Below are positions 32,201 through 44,869 of a DNA stretch of 64,000 nucleotides, one piece after another (the stretch's first letter is position 1; each line of letters starts with the position of its first letter). The notes under the pieces were generated by a model. That model made no database searches, was not told the DNA's origin, and saw only the letters and a program-made list of their open reading frames with translations. This stretch comes from Chrysaora quinquecirrha. Taxonomy: Eukaryota > Cnidaria > Scyphozoa > Semaeostomeae > Pelagiidae. The stretch is from positions 6,381,761-6,445,760 of the forward strand of contig JACTAT010000013.1 in the NCBI GenBank assembly GCA_014526335.1, in the 5' to 3' direction. The position numbers and the translations under genes are program-made.

Positions 32201-33625
32201 AATGTTTCATGGTGAACAACTTGTCTCAATTGTTATATTTTTGAAGGTTTTTCAAATGATCTTTACAAAAACAATGACTTGTGCATTTACGATCTAAGGG
32301 CCTGTTTATGCGGATAAAATCATCTCACCTTCTAGCCCCTGAGCTGAAAAATGAGATGAAATTCTAAACAACCTTCCAGCTATCTGCCTTTTCCTTTAAA
32401 TTTTGCTTAATCATCCCAATAAGATTATGTTGGTGCATGAGCACTTTCGTCCCACTGTCCTGATTTCATCCCAGCTTCCAACGTTTAAAAAAGAAGATTT
32501 CATCCCTCACAGATGAGATCTCACCTCTTAGCCAGTGATATCGCTCCTGACTGGGATAAAACATTGTGCATAGAAAAGTGATTTCTAACCTCTCAGCTCA
32601 AGGGCTGGGTGGATGGATAATTTTCTCCATGCAAGCAGTCCCTAAGGGCAAAGGTGGGTTAAGAGTTTTTACCAAACCTAAGGACACTGGAGCAGGAGAA
32701 TCTCCGGGCTCGATATGGCTAATACATAAATTGCTAGATAAATGATATGAATATAAATAAAAAAAGACGGCATGTGCATTAAAAATAGTTAAAATGAGCT
32801 TTTCGTAAAATGAAAATTTCATCCCTACACTGTTGAAACTGCTCGTAACTGTATAACAAGGTGGTCCAAGCATGAATAAGAGCAAGGTACATCTGAGCCT
32901 GCTAAGCATCTGAAAGAAAACAGAACGCATAATTTGAGTGGAGAGTTATCTTCAACTTCATCCAATTATCGTAAGAGAAAGATCCTCGAAGCATTATACA
33001 TCACCTTGAATACACCTAAACTTAATGAACAGCTAGAGCACCAAATTCTGTCTGTATTCAGAAATGGAATAACGTGACATTTTTCGTTACACATCTCCCT
33101 CGTGGTTACATTCACTTTGTTTTTGGCTTTTTCCCGTAACTATAAAATACTTGGTTTTTTCCCTAATCGATCGGCGTTTAGTTTAAATTCGGGTTTTATA
33201 TATTTGTAATTAACTTGTACATTAAAGCCTGATTGTACATTGAAGTTTTACGAAAAGCTTCGCTCATTTTAACTATTTCTAATGTATATGACGTCTTTTA
33301 TTGATTTATATTCATTATGGCACCTCGCTTTTTGCTAAATGACATGGAGCCTGGTGCTATGACATTAGCTACTTGCTGCTCTCTAGGCAACAACTTTGAC
33401 TTCCCCTGCCTTTTTGACTAAAAAGGTGTCAGACTTAGAGGTTTTCAAAGAAATACCAGCGAGCTTTATGTATTTCTCACTATTGTATAGTTTGAAGAGA
33501 TCCTGCGTTTATTTTTCAGACATGAATTCATTACCATGTCGGATCCAGTTGAAAATGAAACGATGCAGTATGCAGTGGAACCATTCCGACTTGATCTAGA
33601 GTTTGATCCTGCTTTTCTTTACGCA
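29228..33625 (+). pseudogene. REC8: REC8 5' fragment (copy 1): N-terminal kleisin domain only
   Basis: Coding segments 29228-29280, 29802-29882, 30635-30738, 31849-31933 and 33520-33625 total exactly 143 codons without interruption. They start MFFPTDILVRKGRFGVVWL and include AATHSSERTNV, RRDYLKVNIPRTCHDI and LMLGVARIFGKQTKFFL, the SMC3-binding N-terminal kleisin region. The next exon of the full gene (55881-56039) has no counterpart here: a different sequence of about 250 bp occupies the place (34487-34737). Downstream of this fragment are MAM/LDLa exons, not REC8 exons. Against copy 2 there are two amino-acid changes (Asn/Ser, Ala/Thr) and about four silent ones. Without splicing after 33625 the frame would read about 43 more codons to a stop at 33754. 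Confidence 0.75.
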
Positions 33626-33719
33626 GTAAGCAATTCTTTCCATCAACATTGTTTATCTATCTTTTTTGTTTTGTTTTCTTTTCTGGCTAAGATTTACTTA
33701 TTTCAACTGTTTTCTTATC

Positions 33720-33955
33720 TAATCTGGCTGGACGATCGAACATTTTTAGTTTAACATTAGAGATTTGCTTATCAAGCGAAATGTTTGACCGTTTTGCCAC
33801 GTTGTAAAACATTTCATGTCAGTCGTTTTCAGAACATTGCGAATGAAATTCTGTTTCTTAAGCAATGTCCTTCGTGGCCAAACAGTAAAACATTACTTGT
33901 AAAGCTCTGTTTCAACTCAGATATTTGTCCAAAAATGTTTCATCGTATATTAGAT
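33720..33955. mobile_element. MITE, CAAACATT family (REC8 intron, copy 1)
   Basis: Diverged member beginning CTGGCTGGACGATCGAACATT, about 95 bp downstream of the exon at 33520-33625. Counterpart in copy 2 at about 55003-55238. Confidence 0.55.
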
Positions 33956-34208
33956 TAATATCAACTGGAACATAGATGTCAAGCTTCAGGGACATGTCTG
34001 GGATCTTGAATTTTTTCTTATAAACGCATTGTTATGACAAGCCACCAACATGTATGAAAACTTAAGCGATTGCAGTACTCTGTTAGTTAGAATGTTTCTG
34101 AGATGGATGGAAATACCTTCTCATGGTAGAGTAAGATTAAACGCTAGCACCATCGTACAGGCGTCTGCTGGTATGGCAAAGCACTGTGGATGCCGTGCCA
34201 TTAATTTT

Positions 34209-34357
34209 GAAGGTGCTGTGATGTCGTAGCCTAATCCAACTGGTTCGTGGTGTCAGAAGCTCAGCGAAGTCAAGATTTGAGCCTCAGCTACAGTGATCAC
34301 CACAGCCAGGGTCGAGGTCGCGGCTGGTGCTAGATACACCACTTCTCCTTCACCTTT
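34209..34357 (+). repeat. SINE family A (REC8 intron, copy 1)
   Basis: Starts GAAGGTGCTGTGATGTCG and ends TTCTCCTTCACC; diverged box B. Copy 2 counterpart at 55493-55641. Confidence 0.65.
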
Positions 34358-34486
34358 CGCTATATGCTATATGCATCTACACGGCAGGAGTAACGTGCAA
34401 AGTCGACTGGGTAGCCCTAGGCTTGTAGTGAATTTAAATGCACCAGCTTTACTTTACTTTTCAGTGCTTGTGACTGTATAAAACCT

Positions 34487-34737
34487 ACCATAAATCCTCG
34501 AATTAGCCCCCCTCCCAATAAACCCTCCCATCGAATCAGCCCCCACCATAGAGCGAGAAATTTTTAATAAGCCCCCACCCCTGACATGTTGGTGTTAGCC
34601 TTTTGAGTCCATACTGGTACTTTATCGACTATTGACAGAAAAACGCTTCTTTTCGTCGATGATAAATCATGCTTTTGTAAATAATTTTATAAGGCCCCCT
34701 CGTTTAAGCCCCCACCTTCAATAAGCTCCCTCAAACA
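34487..34737. repeat. AT/C-rich repeat replacing REC8 exon 7 in copy 1
   Basis: This stretch contains repeated ATAAGCCCCC-like and AATTAGCCCC-like words. It replaces about 525 bp present in copy 2 (55768-56293), including the exon at 55881-56039. A related C-rich stretch occurs at 57225-57315, where it ends near GAGCTATTACGGTA. This looks like a repeat insertion coupled to a deletion; element boundaries are uncertain. Confidence 0.55.
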
Positions 34738-35900
34738 ATCATGACGTTTCGTTCTAACATTGCAAAACAGGCATGTGCTGAAAAATGAGACACAAATATG
34801 GGAGCTGAGGCTGAGCAATATTGTTACAATATTCTTAAAAATAGGATGATTCAGAGCCCAAATATTCTTATAAACAATACTCATAAGAAGAAAAGAGTGT
34901 AATAAAATTGATAAATTTAGATTACTCTTTGTTTAATTGATTACTGCTTGGGTAAATTATGTGATTGTTTCTGTCCCGATGTAAAAGAACAAAACGTACA
35001 TGCTTACCATATTTCCTCCAATGTGCAACCCTCCTTAAAAGAGCGTACCCTCCTAAAGTGCGAAAAATATTGATGAGCTCCCCACCCTCGAAAGAGCTTG
35101 TATCCCAGAATTTCACATACAAAGTCCCGTATGTACCCTTTTGTTTTGTCCAGAATAATCCTCATCCTTTTATTTTTCTGAAAATTTCACTCATCCCGAA
35201 CACCCTAATGGGGTTTCATCTTTTCCGTATACACGCATTTTTTTATAAGCAGCTTCGCTCGACCCTAGTTCAAAAAGTTGCTTATTTTGGACCTTTTATG
35301 GCCACCTTTTAGTAGCGAAAGTTGCTTAGAAGTTGCTTAATTTTAACTGAAACTTTTTGCCCTAAGAATAGTATAGAGGCTAGAAAAACAGCAAAATCTA
35401 ACATTGCACATAAAAAGTGACTTGAATCATTTCGCCTTCCTGATATTGTTACCACTAGAGACTTTGTATCGAAGGTTAAATGGAAACCACTCAATGAAAT
35501 GCCTCTTTGATATCCCGAATTTAGGCTCATTATCTAAAGTTTGGTTTTGATGTACATTTTTGTCCTCTTTTCAAGTTTGGCTGATATATATTCATCGCGA
35601 CAAAAAGTTTTGAAATTTAGAAGGGATTTGACCGCGAACTTCAGCCCGAACGTGATTATCGGTCAAATCCCAATTAGATTCTAGACATTTTCGCGATAAA
35701 ATAAAAATCATGAAGACTAGGAGTACGCAAAATTTCCATCTAGAACGAAGTTTAGTTCCAGAATCCGAGTTTCGGGTTAAGAATTGCATATGATATAATT
35801 TTTAAGAATATATTATTAAGAGGCCGATATGTTGAAAAGTACATTAACTTTGCATTGGAAGCAAAGGGTCAACTTTTTATCTTTTTCCAATCTCTTTTAG

Positions 35901-36178
35901 GCCAACCGACACCCCCACCTGTGGACCCTTGCTATCCTGGCTTCATGTGTGTCAAAGACAAGAAATGCATCTCACGACGACTTGTCTGTGACTTCACCCT
36001 GACTGCAGTGATGGCGCAGATGAGAGAAAGGAGATCTGTGGATATCCTTGTGGTTTCGAGAATGGATGGTGTGGTTATCAGAATGCTCATGATGATGATT
36101 ATGATTGGCAGCTACAAAATATGGGTACGCCAAGCTTAGGAACTGGACCTTCCTCCGATGCAACTGGAAACAAAACTG
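35901..36178 (+). pseudogene. Exon 16, copy 2: single-base deletion in LDLa5
   Basis: This exon is 278 nt, against 279 nt in copy 1. A T is missing at about 35996-35998 (CACTCCTG in copy 1, CACCCTG here), between the Asp-Phe-Thr and Pro-Asp-Cys codons of LDLa5. The frame is lost through the rest of LDLa5 and the start of MAM6. Splice sites are intact. Confidence 0.75.
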
Positions 36179-36951
36179 GTAAGGAAAATCAGAACTCTTA
36201 AGGGCTTGCCGTTGTTGAAACAAGCTAACCGGGTCAAGTTGGGCTGCCTTGCCTTAACGAGATCTCATTTCAATTTACTTGCATGAAAAAGCTCCTTCCA
36301 TCTCTCACGAAACTGCCGAGATCTCTGTTAACCTGTCTGTTTGATTATTATATGAACAGACACAAGCCAGCCCGGTCAATCAAGTGAAACATTTATTGTC
36401 TAGCGGGAAAAATCTTTGTTAGGCGTTGTTTTTATGAGATGGTGCTGAAAATAAACCAAATACACTAGTGAAAATAGGCTCAATATACTTAGATAGGTCA
36501 TACATAGTCAATAGAAAAACTATTGACTATGGATAGGCTTGTTTAGTATCGGGACCTGATAAATTTAGACTTGATTTACACCCTTTTATAAGCATATACT
36601 TTGAAGGAAGACTAAGACCGATCCCTTCAAGCACCCTAGAGTAATTCGTCTCTATCAATTCGATTTGTATTTGAAATTTTCAAAGGTTGCTTATATTGAG
36701 CAGGTTATTCTTGGTTTAGTTTGGCTTAGTTTTGGTGTTCTTAATTGTATATGCAGCTTATTTTAATGTAAAGCCTATAATAACTGTTACTACCTTCGGG
36801 CAATACTAAGCCTATGATAACTGTTTCATAGAGCAATACCAGAATATATTAACCCGAAGACGTCAGTACAACATCTAGCTTGCGAGGTTTTGTACAGAGA
36901 CTGAGGCTTAATATTTTCAATATTGTCTGAAGGGAACGGTTATTTTATGGT

Positions 36952-37174
36952 TTATTACCCTATGGATAGCGCATGGTCACGCATGACTCAATTACCCTAG
37001 TATCTTGTTTGCAACGAAGCCATTTGGTGCTGGGTCTTAAATCTAAAAATTCTGAACGTTTGACGAAATAAGCGGGCATTACCGCATAATAATGCCCCAT
37101 CATTACGTCACATTCGAACGTTTGGGCCAATCAGATTGCATAACAGAGTTGCTGCCTTGACCATAGGGTAATAA
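36952..37174. mobile_element. MITE with perfect 14-bp inverted ends (copy 2)
   Basis: Counterpart of 15592-15814, essentially unchanged. Confidence 0.7.
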
Positions 37175-38441
37175 GATATTATAAAACCCCGTTCATTTAT
37201 GACAATTCTTTATTTCAGGCATGTATGCATACCTGGAGGCATCTCAAAGAAGATACAACAAAAATGCAGTCCTTATTAGTCCAACATATGGCAACTCATT
37301 TGCCGAATGCACATTGCAGTTCTCTTACCACATGTATGGCTCAAATGTTGGCTCTTTATGGGTACAGCTTATTGATATCAATGGAACAACAACACTTTGG
37401 AGACTTCTAGGTATTTCACAGTTGTTATTACCAATCCAAAATGAATAAATCCCAAAACCGAGGTTCCTGACTGGCCTTGGTGTTGGTTTTGATGTGCAAA
37501 GGAATCTAGACTTATTATCTGAGTAGTAGTTATCGCTATTGAATTGAATGGCTGGACGCTCAAACTAATGAAGCGAACAACAACAACATCAATTCAATTC
37601 AATGTGCACAAAAGTTAGGGACCGGGAACAAGTCTAAAAGAAACCCGCATTGAAGAGCCTGAGTTTTTTAGGTATAATGAATAGTATCTTCATCCATTGT
37701 GTTACTCTAAATTCCCCCTGCAAGGCTCTTCACAATGTTCTTATATATAGAAGAGTCGTGTATTTCACACACTCTTTCTATAGACAACTGAGGTTCATGT
37801 AGTTTGCGTGCATGAACTTCAGTTCTTTGTTCTACAACTGCCTAATATATATCTTTTATTTATTGTTTATTGTTGTAACTTATCAGCTTCTACCATACCT
37901 ATCAGGACATAACTGGAACGGTTCGCAATTAGAGCGATCAGAAAGGCCTCGTGAAAACAGACTTAAAATACTGTGGTCGTAAAACACAGCCAGTTACTGG
38001 AATAATCTTAAATGGAATTAATTTTCCTACCCTCTTTAGGTCCTAATGTTAACAAGTGGATCGCAACTGAAGTTTCAATTGGAAGACGTGTGCAGCCTTT
38101 CAACCTTACATTCAAGGGAGTTATTGGAAATGGTTGGCGTGGAGACATTGCTATTGATGAAATTAAATTTGCTAACTGTACTCGTCCAGGGCCATGCAAA
38201 GACCCAATCGGCAAATACACGTAAGCTCAAATTGAATATTCATAGCATTTCGATTTCCTACATTTGCTCCTATGAAAAAATGCATGATATGGGCTCTTGA
38301 AATTCTAGCATTTTTAAGAATCCTGGTTCTCTTAAAATTTTTTATGTGGTCTCTTAGGTGGCTAATAGAACAAGATATTTGTATCCTGGGCAGGGTTTTG
38401 TTTGTATATGATAGGCTATTTTCTTATCTTCTACTATCACT

Positions 38442-38618
38442 AAAGGTGAAGGTTAAATGGTTAGCGCAATTCGCTAGGATCTCAGTAGTACTGTAGGTTA
38501 AATTATCGACACCTCGACCCTGGCTGTGACGCAACTGTGGCTGGGCTCGAACCCTGACCACATTGAGCTCCTGACACCACGAGTTAGCTGGATTACACCA
38601 CGACGCCACAGCACCTTC
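38442..38618 (-). repeat. SINE family A (copy 2, intron 18)
   Basis: Counterpart of 17081-17256 at the same position upstream of exon 19. Confidence 0.75.
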
Positions 38619-39112
38619 AAAACCACAAAACACCTTCATGACTTAATGTATTTTGTTTCCAGGTGTCGAAACGGAGCTTGTATAGATGAAAACAAACTCT
38701 GTGACTTGACAGACGATTGTGGTGATGGCAGTGATGAAGAGTATGGAATCTGCCAAGGTTATATTGGCTGTGACTTTGAAAATAAAATTGATCCTTGCAA
38801 CTGGACACAGTCAACAGATGATGACTTCAACTGGAAAAGAGACAAAGCTGGTACTCCCTCTGTAAATACCGGACCTACTAGAGACCACACCTATGGAACT
38901 GCATTAGGTATGTTGATTGGGATTTATTGTAGATTTGCTTAGTCTTTCATCTTCTGAGGGTTAGTCTGGGCAATCCGGTCAATTTGTTTTATTTCATTAA
39001 CGTATTTCTGGTGTTAAAACGCAATATCTGAATGCTGTTGAAAACATGATGCCGATTCAGCTTTATGTTTGTAACTGGTGTATATCTATTGGTACCTCGG
39101 TATAAAGTCCAT

Positions 39113-39381
39113 CTTAGGCCATGGCTAAACGATCAAACAATGTTCATCAAACATTTGAGATTTGCTTTGCCAAAAATGTTTAATGGTTCGGCCGCGTCGC
39201 AAAATTTTGCTTGACAAGCAGAACTTGCTTGGCAGTATTTTGAAATACCTTAATTGCTGTAAGCAAAAAATGTTTGATAAGCAATGTTTTGTGGTGTGGA
39301 CAAACGTTTTAATATTTTGTTAGAGAAGCAAATTTCAGATATTTGACCAACACGGTTCCATCGTTTGGCCAGAGCCTAAGT
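39113..39381. mobile_element. MITE, CAAACATT family (copy 2, intron 19)
   Basis: Counterpart of 17753-17986, longer by an internal segment. One of the clearly diverged intervals between the two copies. Confidence 0.6.
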
Positions 39382-40429
39382 CAGTTGTTTTGGTCTGTTT
39401 CTGACATTTATACTCTGAGGAGTGTCAAGGCCTGGCTAAACTAGGAGACATGTCGCGCGAGACATTGTATTCGGCGTGTCTTCTAGGGCGGCTAAACATG
39501 CGAGTGACAAGCGAGCAACATGTCCCCCGAGTCGTCGAGACACGAAATGTTTCTGTTGCTTCCCAGAAACATTTGCGTGTCTCTGGCTTCAAGTGTTTTC
39601 GCGCGCTACAAAGTTTTCAAGGTGGCTAAACTGAGAGACATCAAGGTGGCCATGGCCTTCAGACAAAAAAGCTTACAATTTTTCCACTGTTTATCGCATT
39701 TATTAATGTATTTTTAATTTGTTGTGTGTAATAAGGTTACTATATGTTCTTTCTTACAAAATTGTTATGTTTTGTGTTACGTTTTATATTATGTTCTATA
39801 TATGCGTGATGCCTTAAATTTAAAAATCTTTAAAAATCTGCTATTTTTCTGTTTACTGTAGGTTACTATATGTATATGGAAACATCACAGAAAAGGCTAA
39901 ATCAAAAAGCAAGACTGGTCAGTATACAGTTCCATGCATTAAAAGGCGGTATGTGCAAGATGCGATTGTTCTATCACATGTATGGACGTCATACCAAAGA
40001 TTTTAATGTTTACATTGAAAGAAATAATGATGGAAAATACATCACTCTATTCACGGCTACTGGAAATCTCGGTGATAAATGGTTGAAGACTGTTCTTGAT
40101 CTCAGTAAAGAGTATCAACCATTCAGAATCATCATAGAAGGTTGGTTTTTTTTGTCATTTCTTCTTTTGTCATTACTATGCCATTTTTCCTCCAAGGAAG
40201 TTCTTAAGAGTATACTGTGAAGTGTGAATGCCTCTCTTTCATTATCTGAACACACCACAACGTAATTCAAAATAAAAATGCGATTCTCTATTCTGAGCAT
40301 CGCAAAACATGAAACTGCTGAAACATAAGACACAAATGTGCTAGCTGAGGCTAAGCAATATCCTTATCATATTCTCAAAATTAGTTTGATTCTGAGCCTG
40401 AATATTCTTATAAACTTTTCCACAAGTGG

Positions 40430-40820
40430 CATACCACTATGGATGGGATTCGAACCTGGACTGGTGAAGGTGAAATTGTGTTTTAGCGCCAGTCGCTAGG
40501 ATCTCCGTAGTATGTTTACTAATCGAGACCTCGACCCTTGCTGTGACGCAACCGTGGCTGTGACGCAGCTGTGGCTGACTCAAACGCTGACCACACTGAC
40601 CTTCTGACACCACGAATCAGCTTGATTACACCACGACGCCACAGCACCTTGGACTGCATGATAAGAGAGCCAATGACATTTCCACCGAGCTTTAGAGCTC
40701 AATGAAATCGCCAAGTAACTTTCTGGGTCATACAGCCCAAGGCTGTCATCCGTTTGACTTTTTGCGTTTCGGCTATGTTGAGCCTTCTTCAGCACCATAT
40801 ATATTTGTACATATTTTTCA
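40430..40820 (-). repeat. Nested SINE pair (copy 2)
   Basis: Same insertion of family A (40464-40650) into family B at the same base as copy 1, so the nesting predates the divergence of the copies. Confidence 0.8.
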
Positions 40821-41369
40821 TGAATGGCGAACACAAGGATTGATTTTTCTACAAGTGGCATACCACAATAGATATGACTCTAGATCTACAGTGGTATGAC
40901 TTGTGGAATAATCTATCCTAGCGTTCGCCATTCATGAAAAAAATGTTCTTATAAACAATATTAAAAAAGATAGTGAATTCCCTATAGTTCTTTTACTTTT
41001 GTTTGCGATACTTCCTCCTTTTCTGTTTGGCTGTTTTTACTTCAAGTTTCTGTTTAACTATTTGTTCGTTACTAAAGAATGATGCTTTGAAATTTAGGTG
41101 TTCGTGGCATAAGCTACCAAGGAGACATTGCCATTGATGATATATCATTTACACCTGATTGTATAACTAATGGAAGCAGACCAGTTTTCCCAACCAAACC
41201 TCCAATTTGTGGAACAGCACAATTCACATGCAAGAGTACACAGACATGTATATTCACATCTCAGAAATGCGATGGTCATAAGGACTGTGCTGATGGCTCT
41301 GATGAAGACAAGGAAATGTGTAAAGGAGGTACAATAAATCACTTTTGTCATTATTACAATTTTTCACTG

Positions 41370-41739
41370 TAACTGTAAAAACCCACGCATAAGAACCTTC
41401 ATTTATGAAGAACCTACAGCCTGAAATTGTATACAGTATTTTCTATCCAGTAAATAAGAACCATTCTAGCCTGATATCCAAAGAGTTTCTTAATTAAGGG
41501 GACTCCGATCTCTCCCTGGTGTTTAAAGGCAACTTATGTTTGGGTTAACCTTACTCAATCGTTGGCTCGAAAAACATTGCATTCAGAACATTGAGAAGAA
41601 AGGGACCTACTAAACTGCTCAACCTTGAATCATGCTCAGACCTTCTTTTAAGAACCTTTTACCTCTGATCATGGTATACATCTCATCACATAAAGGCTGT
41701 GTTCAAAAACTAAGGTTCTTATGGGAGGGTTTAACTGTA
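41370..41739. mobile_element. MITE with CAGT termini (copy 2, intron 21)
   Basis: Same insertion as 19946-20221 but about 90 bp longer internally. Confidence 0.6.
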
Positions 41740-41794
41740 CTTCCTTTAGTCAGTAGTAAATGAGATAGACAGCTGGGATGGTCACTTCATGAAA

Positions 41795-41996
41795 TTGTAA
41801 GTTAGTCAGTTTGTTAGCTAGCTAGCTAGTTTGTTTGTTAGTTGTAAGTTGGATAGTTAGCTTGGTGGTTATTCAGTAAATTTAGTCAGTTATTAAGTTA
41901 GTTTGTAAGTTGGTCTGTTGGTCAGTTAGTTAATTAGTTAGTTCTTTGGTTGGTTAGTTTGTTGATTAGTTAGTTAGTTAGTTAGTTAGTTAGTTG
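41795..41996. repeat. TTAG-like degenerate tract (copy 2)
   Basis: Counterpart of 20280-20472, with extra TTAG units before GTTGCAGGTATAG. Confidence 0.85.
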
Positions 41997-42660
41997 CAGG
42001 TATAGTCATTTTGAGGACAAATTTGAGACCAACCAATGAAGAATTCTTTAGGGATAATCGGTTCGTCCTTTGGATAGGACAAAGTTTCTCCCTAATAACT
42101 GTTGGTCCCGAATTTGTGGGAATTTTTTGGTTTAATGTTTCTTGCCTAATCCGGCCTAATCGATTTGAGTGGGCTGTCCTATAAAACTGGATACGTGTCA
42201 GATTATCATAGGTTACGATATACCTAAACAGCGTCAAATGTAGTTACAAAGCCTTGCCTTGTGAGGCAGAAAACCACTTTTGTAGTATAAAGAAAACGCT
42301 CATCTTAGATGTGGATGAATCATAACTCTAGAACATATCTGTTATATCTCTTAGACGGCAAAAATTATACCTCTGGCTGGCTGTCCGTAGGGATATGTTA
42401 TTGTTTCTTCTTTTCTTCGAAATTTGGTCCCTGGACTATGCACGTAACTCATTGAGCCGAACTTGAATACTCATAAGCCGTTAGCTTGCTCCCTGTGGCC
42501 AAACCATAAAACTAGCACGATTTGCATTTTAAATGGTTTATAATACTTTTTAATTTATTTTTATTATTTTTAGGAAAAATCGATAAACAGACAGGAAACA
42601 AATCTGGAACTAGTAAGTGGAGCACATATATTTTTACTTACGAACTATGATAATTCAGAA

Positions 42661-42810
42661 TATATTGTATTGTATGTATATATATACTGTATATGTATGT
42701 ACGGTAGTAAAGAGAGTAAAGAGACAATCACAAAATATACTAAAAAGTCCGATGCAAAATAATGCATGTATGTATTTGTATATATATATATATGTGTGTG
42801 TATGTGTTTA
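42661..42810. repeat. TA/TG-rich microsatellite (copy 2 only)
   Basis: Runs of TATATATATA and TGTGTGTGTATG in intron 22. Copy 1 intron 22 is shorter and lacks the long runs. Confidence 0.7.
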
Positions 42811-44869
42811 TTGTATTATATGTTATCTTTTTGTAATTGTGCCTTATTTCGTTTCTAATTGATTTTTCATTTCCTAACAGAATCTGGAGTACTTGCAGCA
42901 ATAATTGTTGGATGCTTAGTTGTTCTGTTGATTGTTGTACTTGTTGCTTACATCATCACCAAGAGACGAAAGTGAGTTTTCAAGTGTTTACCGTGCTTAT
43001 TTATTCTTCAATGAGATTACACACTTTTATAAGAATACTGTTTATAAGAATAATTAGGCTCAAAATTGCACAGTGTAGACTCGAGCTAAATAAAGACAAT
43101 CTTCTTTATTTATCTGGGCATTTTTCATCTTTATTTCAAAGGCACAATAGTGTGAATGTCACGCTCTATATGTTTTAAAATGCACCAATCCTGTCTGTAG
43201 TCTTCAACGCTAAGTGTGATACAGTGTACTTCTCGATTAGGTTTTTAACTTTAATAAGGTGTTCACATATTTTTCTGTTTTGTGCATATTCTGTTTTTGT
43301 TTGGTATAAAATGGCAAACAACAAAGATTTGACTTACTTTCTCTTGATCTTCAGGCAAATTTACAACATTGTCGATTAAGAATAATTTAAGAATAATCTA
43401 GGCTCGCAAAATTAAGGTATTATAAGAGTGTATTTCTGGCTTTATTATTAGAACTTGTTTTAATTTTATTTCAACGAGGCATTGCTGATTTTTTGCAGGG
43501 AGAAGAAGTTACATCTATTTTCAATATTTTATGATCCTACAAAGCAGCAACAGAATGAACAGGGAGGGTAAGCAAAAATATTTTAATTATGATATATATT
43601 CATTTACTAATATTTTGCTTATACATCTGTGTGCTTTACAGCCTAGTACTGTGATTTCCTTAATCTTTTAAATAAGTGCCCATACACAGGCAACCAGCTG
43701 ATTTCATTTCAATTGAGAGAGCAAAGGGTATTTTGATCTGTAGCAGAACTTCAATGTGTAGCAGAGCAGTCTCTGCTCGGTTTCTGTATGATTCATTCCG
43801 CCTGATTGGAGATAATGTGAGATATTGATATGACCAGGATTGGTCTCGAACATGTTGCCTCTGGCTTCCTATGTCAAACTTCTACCAACTGAGGTGGTAC
43901 ATGGCCAGTGCATTCCATAGTCACACCAATTGTTCACAGTGCCCATCTTATCCATAGATGCAGCGGGGCCATTGCAGCCAACACTATACAGACTGCTAGA
44001 GGAAAAGACTTCCCTGACTAAAGATAGAGTCCTCACGACCCAAATTTTCGGGATTTCTATGTTTCTATGTTGTTTTCCAGTACCCAGCAACATTCCATTT
44101 CTACTGCTGGTTGGTGTTGCTAATTTTTGGGGTCTCATTCAATCAGCAATCATTTTGGAATATCAACGCTAGGCCGACCACTTCATTGACTAGCATTAAA
44201 GATGATCACTGCCAAGAAGTTGTTTACGTCCTCAGTGGTCCTTTAACATCCCGACTGAGACGGGGCCGCCATCTTACGTGATCATCCGAGTCACAGAGAA
44301 CAAGGTTTTTACACCTTGTAATTTGTGCTCCCTGGTTTGGATTTGAACTGCAGACCTTATTGGCGCAAGTGCTGTCCACTACGCTACGCTACCCTCTAAA
44401 GACTGTGCGCAAAACCAGAGGTCACAGGTTCGAGACCTGTCACAGGTCACAGGTTCAAGACCTGTTCTGGTTGCATCAATATCATCTGCCATCCCAAAAT
44501 TTTCACAATGATTTAATCCATAGATGCCATAGTAAACCATCATAGACCAGCATAGTAAACCATACTGGCTGTAAGCTGGATTGCTGTGTTATGCTATATG
44601 GTTATTTTATTTCGAATTACTTAGGACATAGAGGAACCATTGAAAATTCGAAAAACTATCGTAGTTCAACCCCTATGATAGTGAAGAGATCAGCTGGCGT
44701 ATAATACTCTTGACTCATTGATAAGTGAATGCGAGTCAACTTGCTTAACTATATACTAGTGTGTTGAGTTTTTCTAACTTCTCGAATTTTCAGGAGCTCT
44801 AATAAAGGAGTAGCAATAAAAGGTGAAGGTCTTTCCAATCCTGTCTATGACGAAACACCTATGGACGAG

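Larger units (their letters stand above)
14162..35519 (+). repeat. Tandem duplication, copy 1 (about 21.4 kb)
   Basis: This block matches 35522-57076 in the same orientation and order, exon by exon and repeat by repeat. It starts in MAM/LDLa intron 15 and ends in the REC8 intron upstream of the exon at 57403. Similarity is patchy. About 14162-17560 is nearly identical to copy 2, intron stretches such as 17545-18480, 20480-21250 and 23670-24190 are clearly diverged, and 28400-30800 is again close. Confidence 0.95.
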
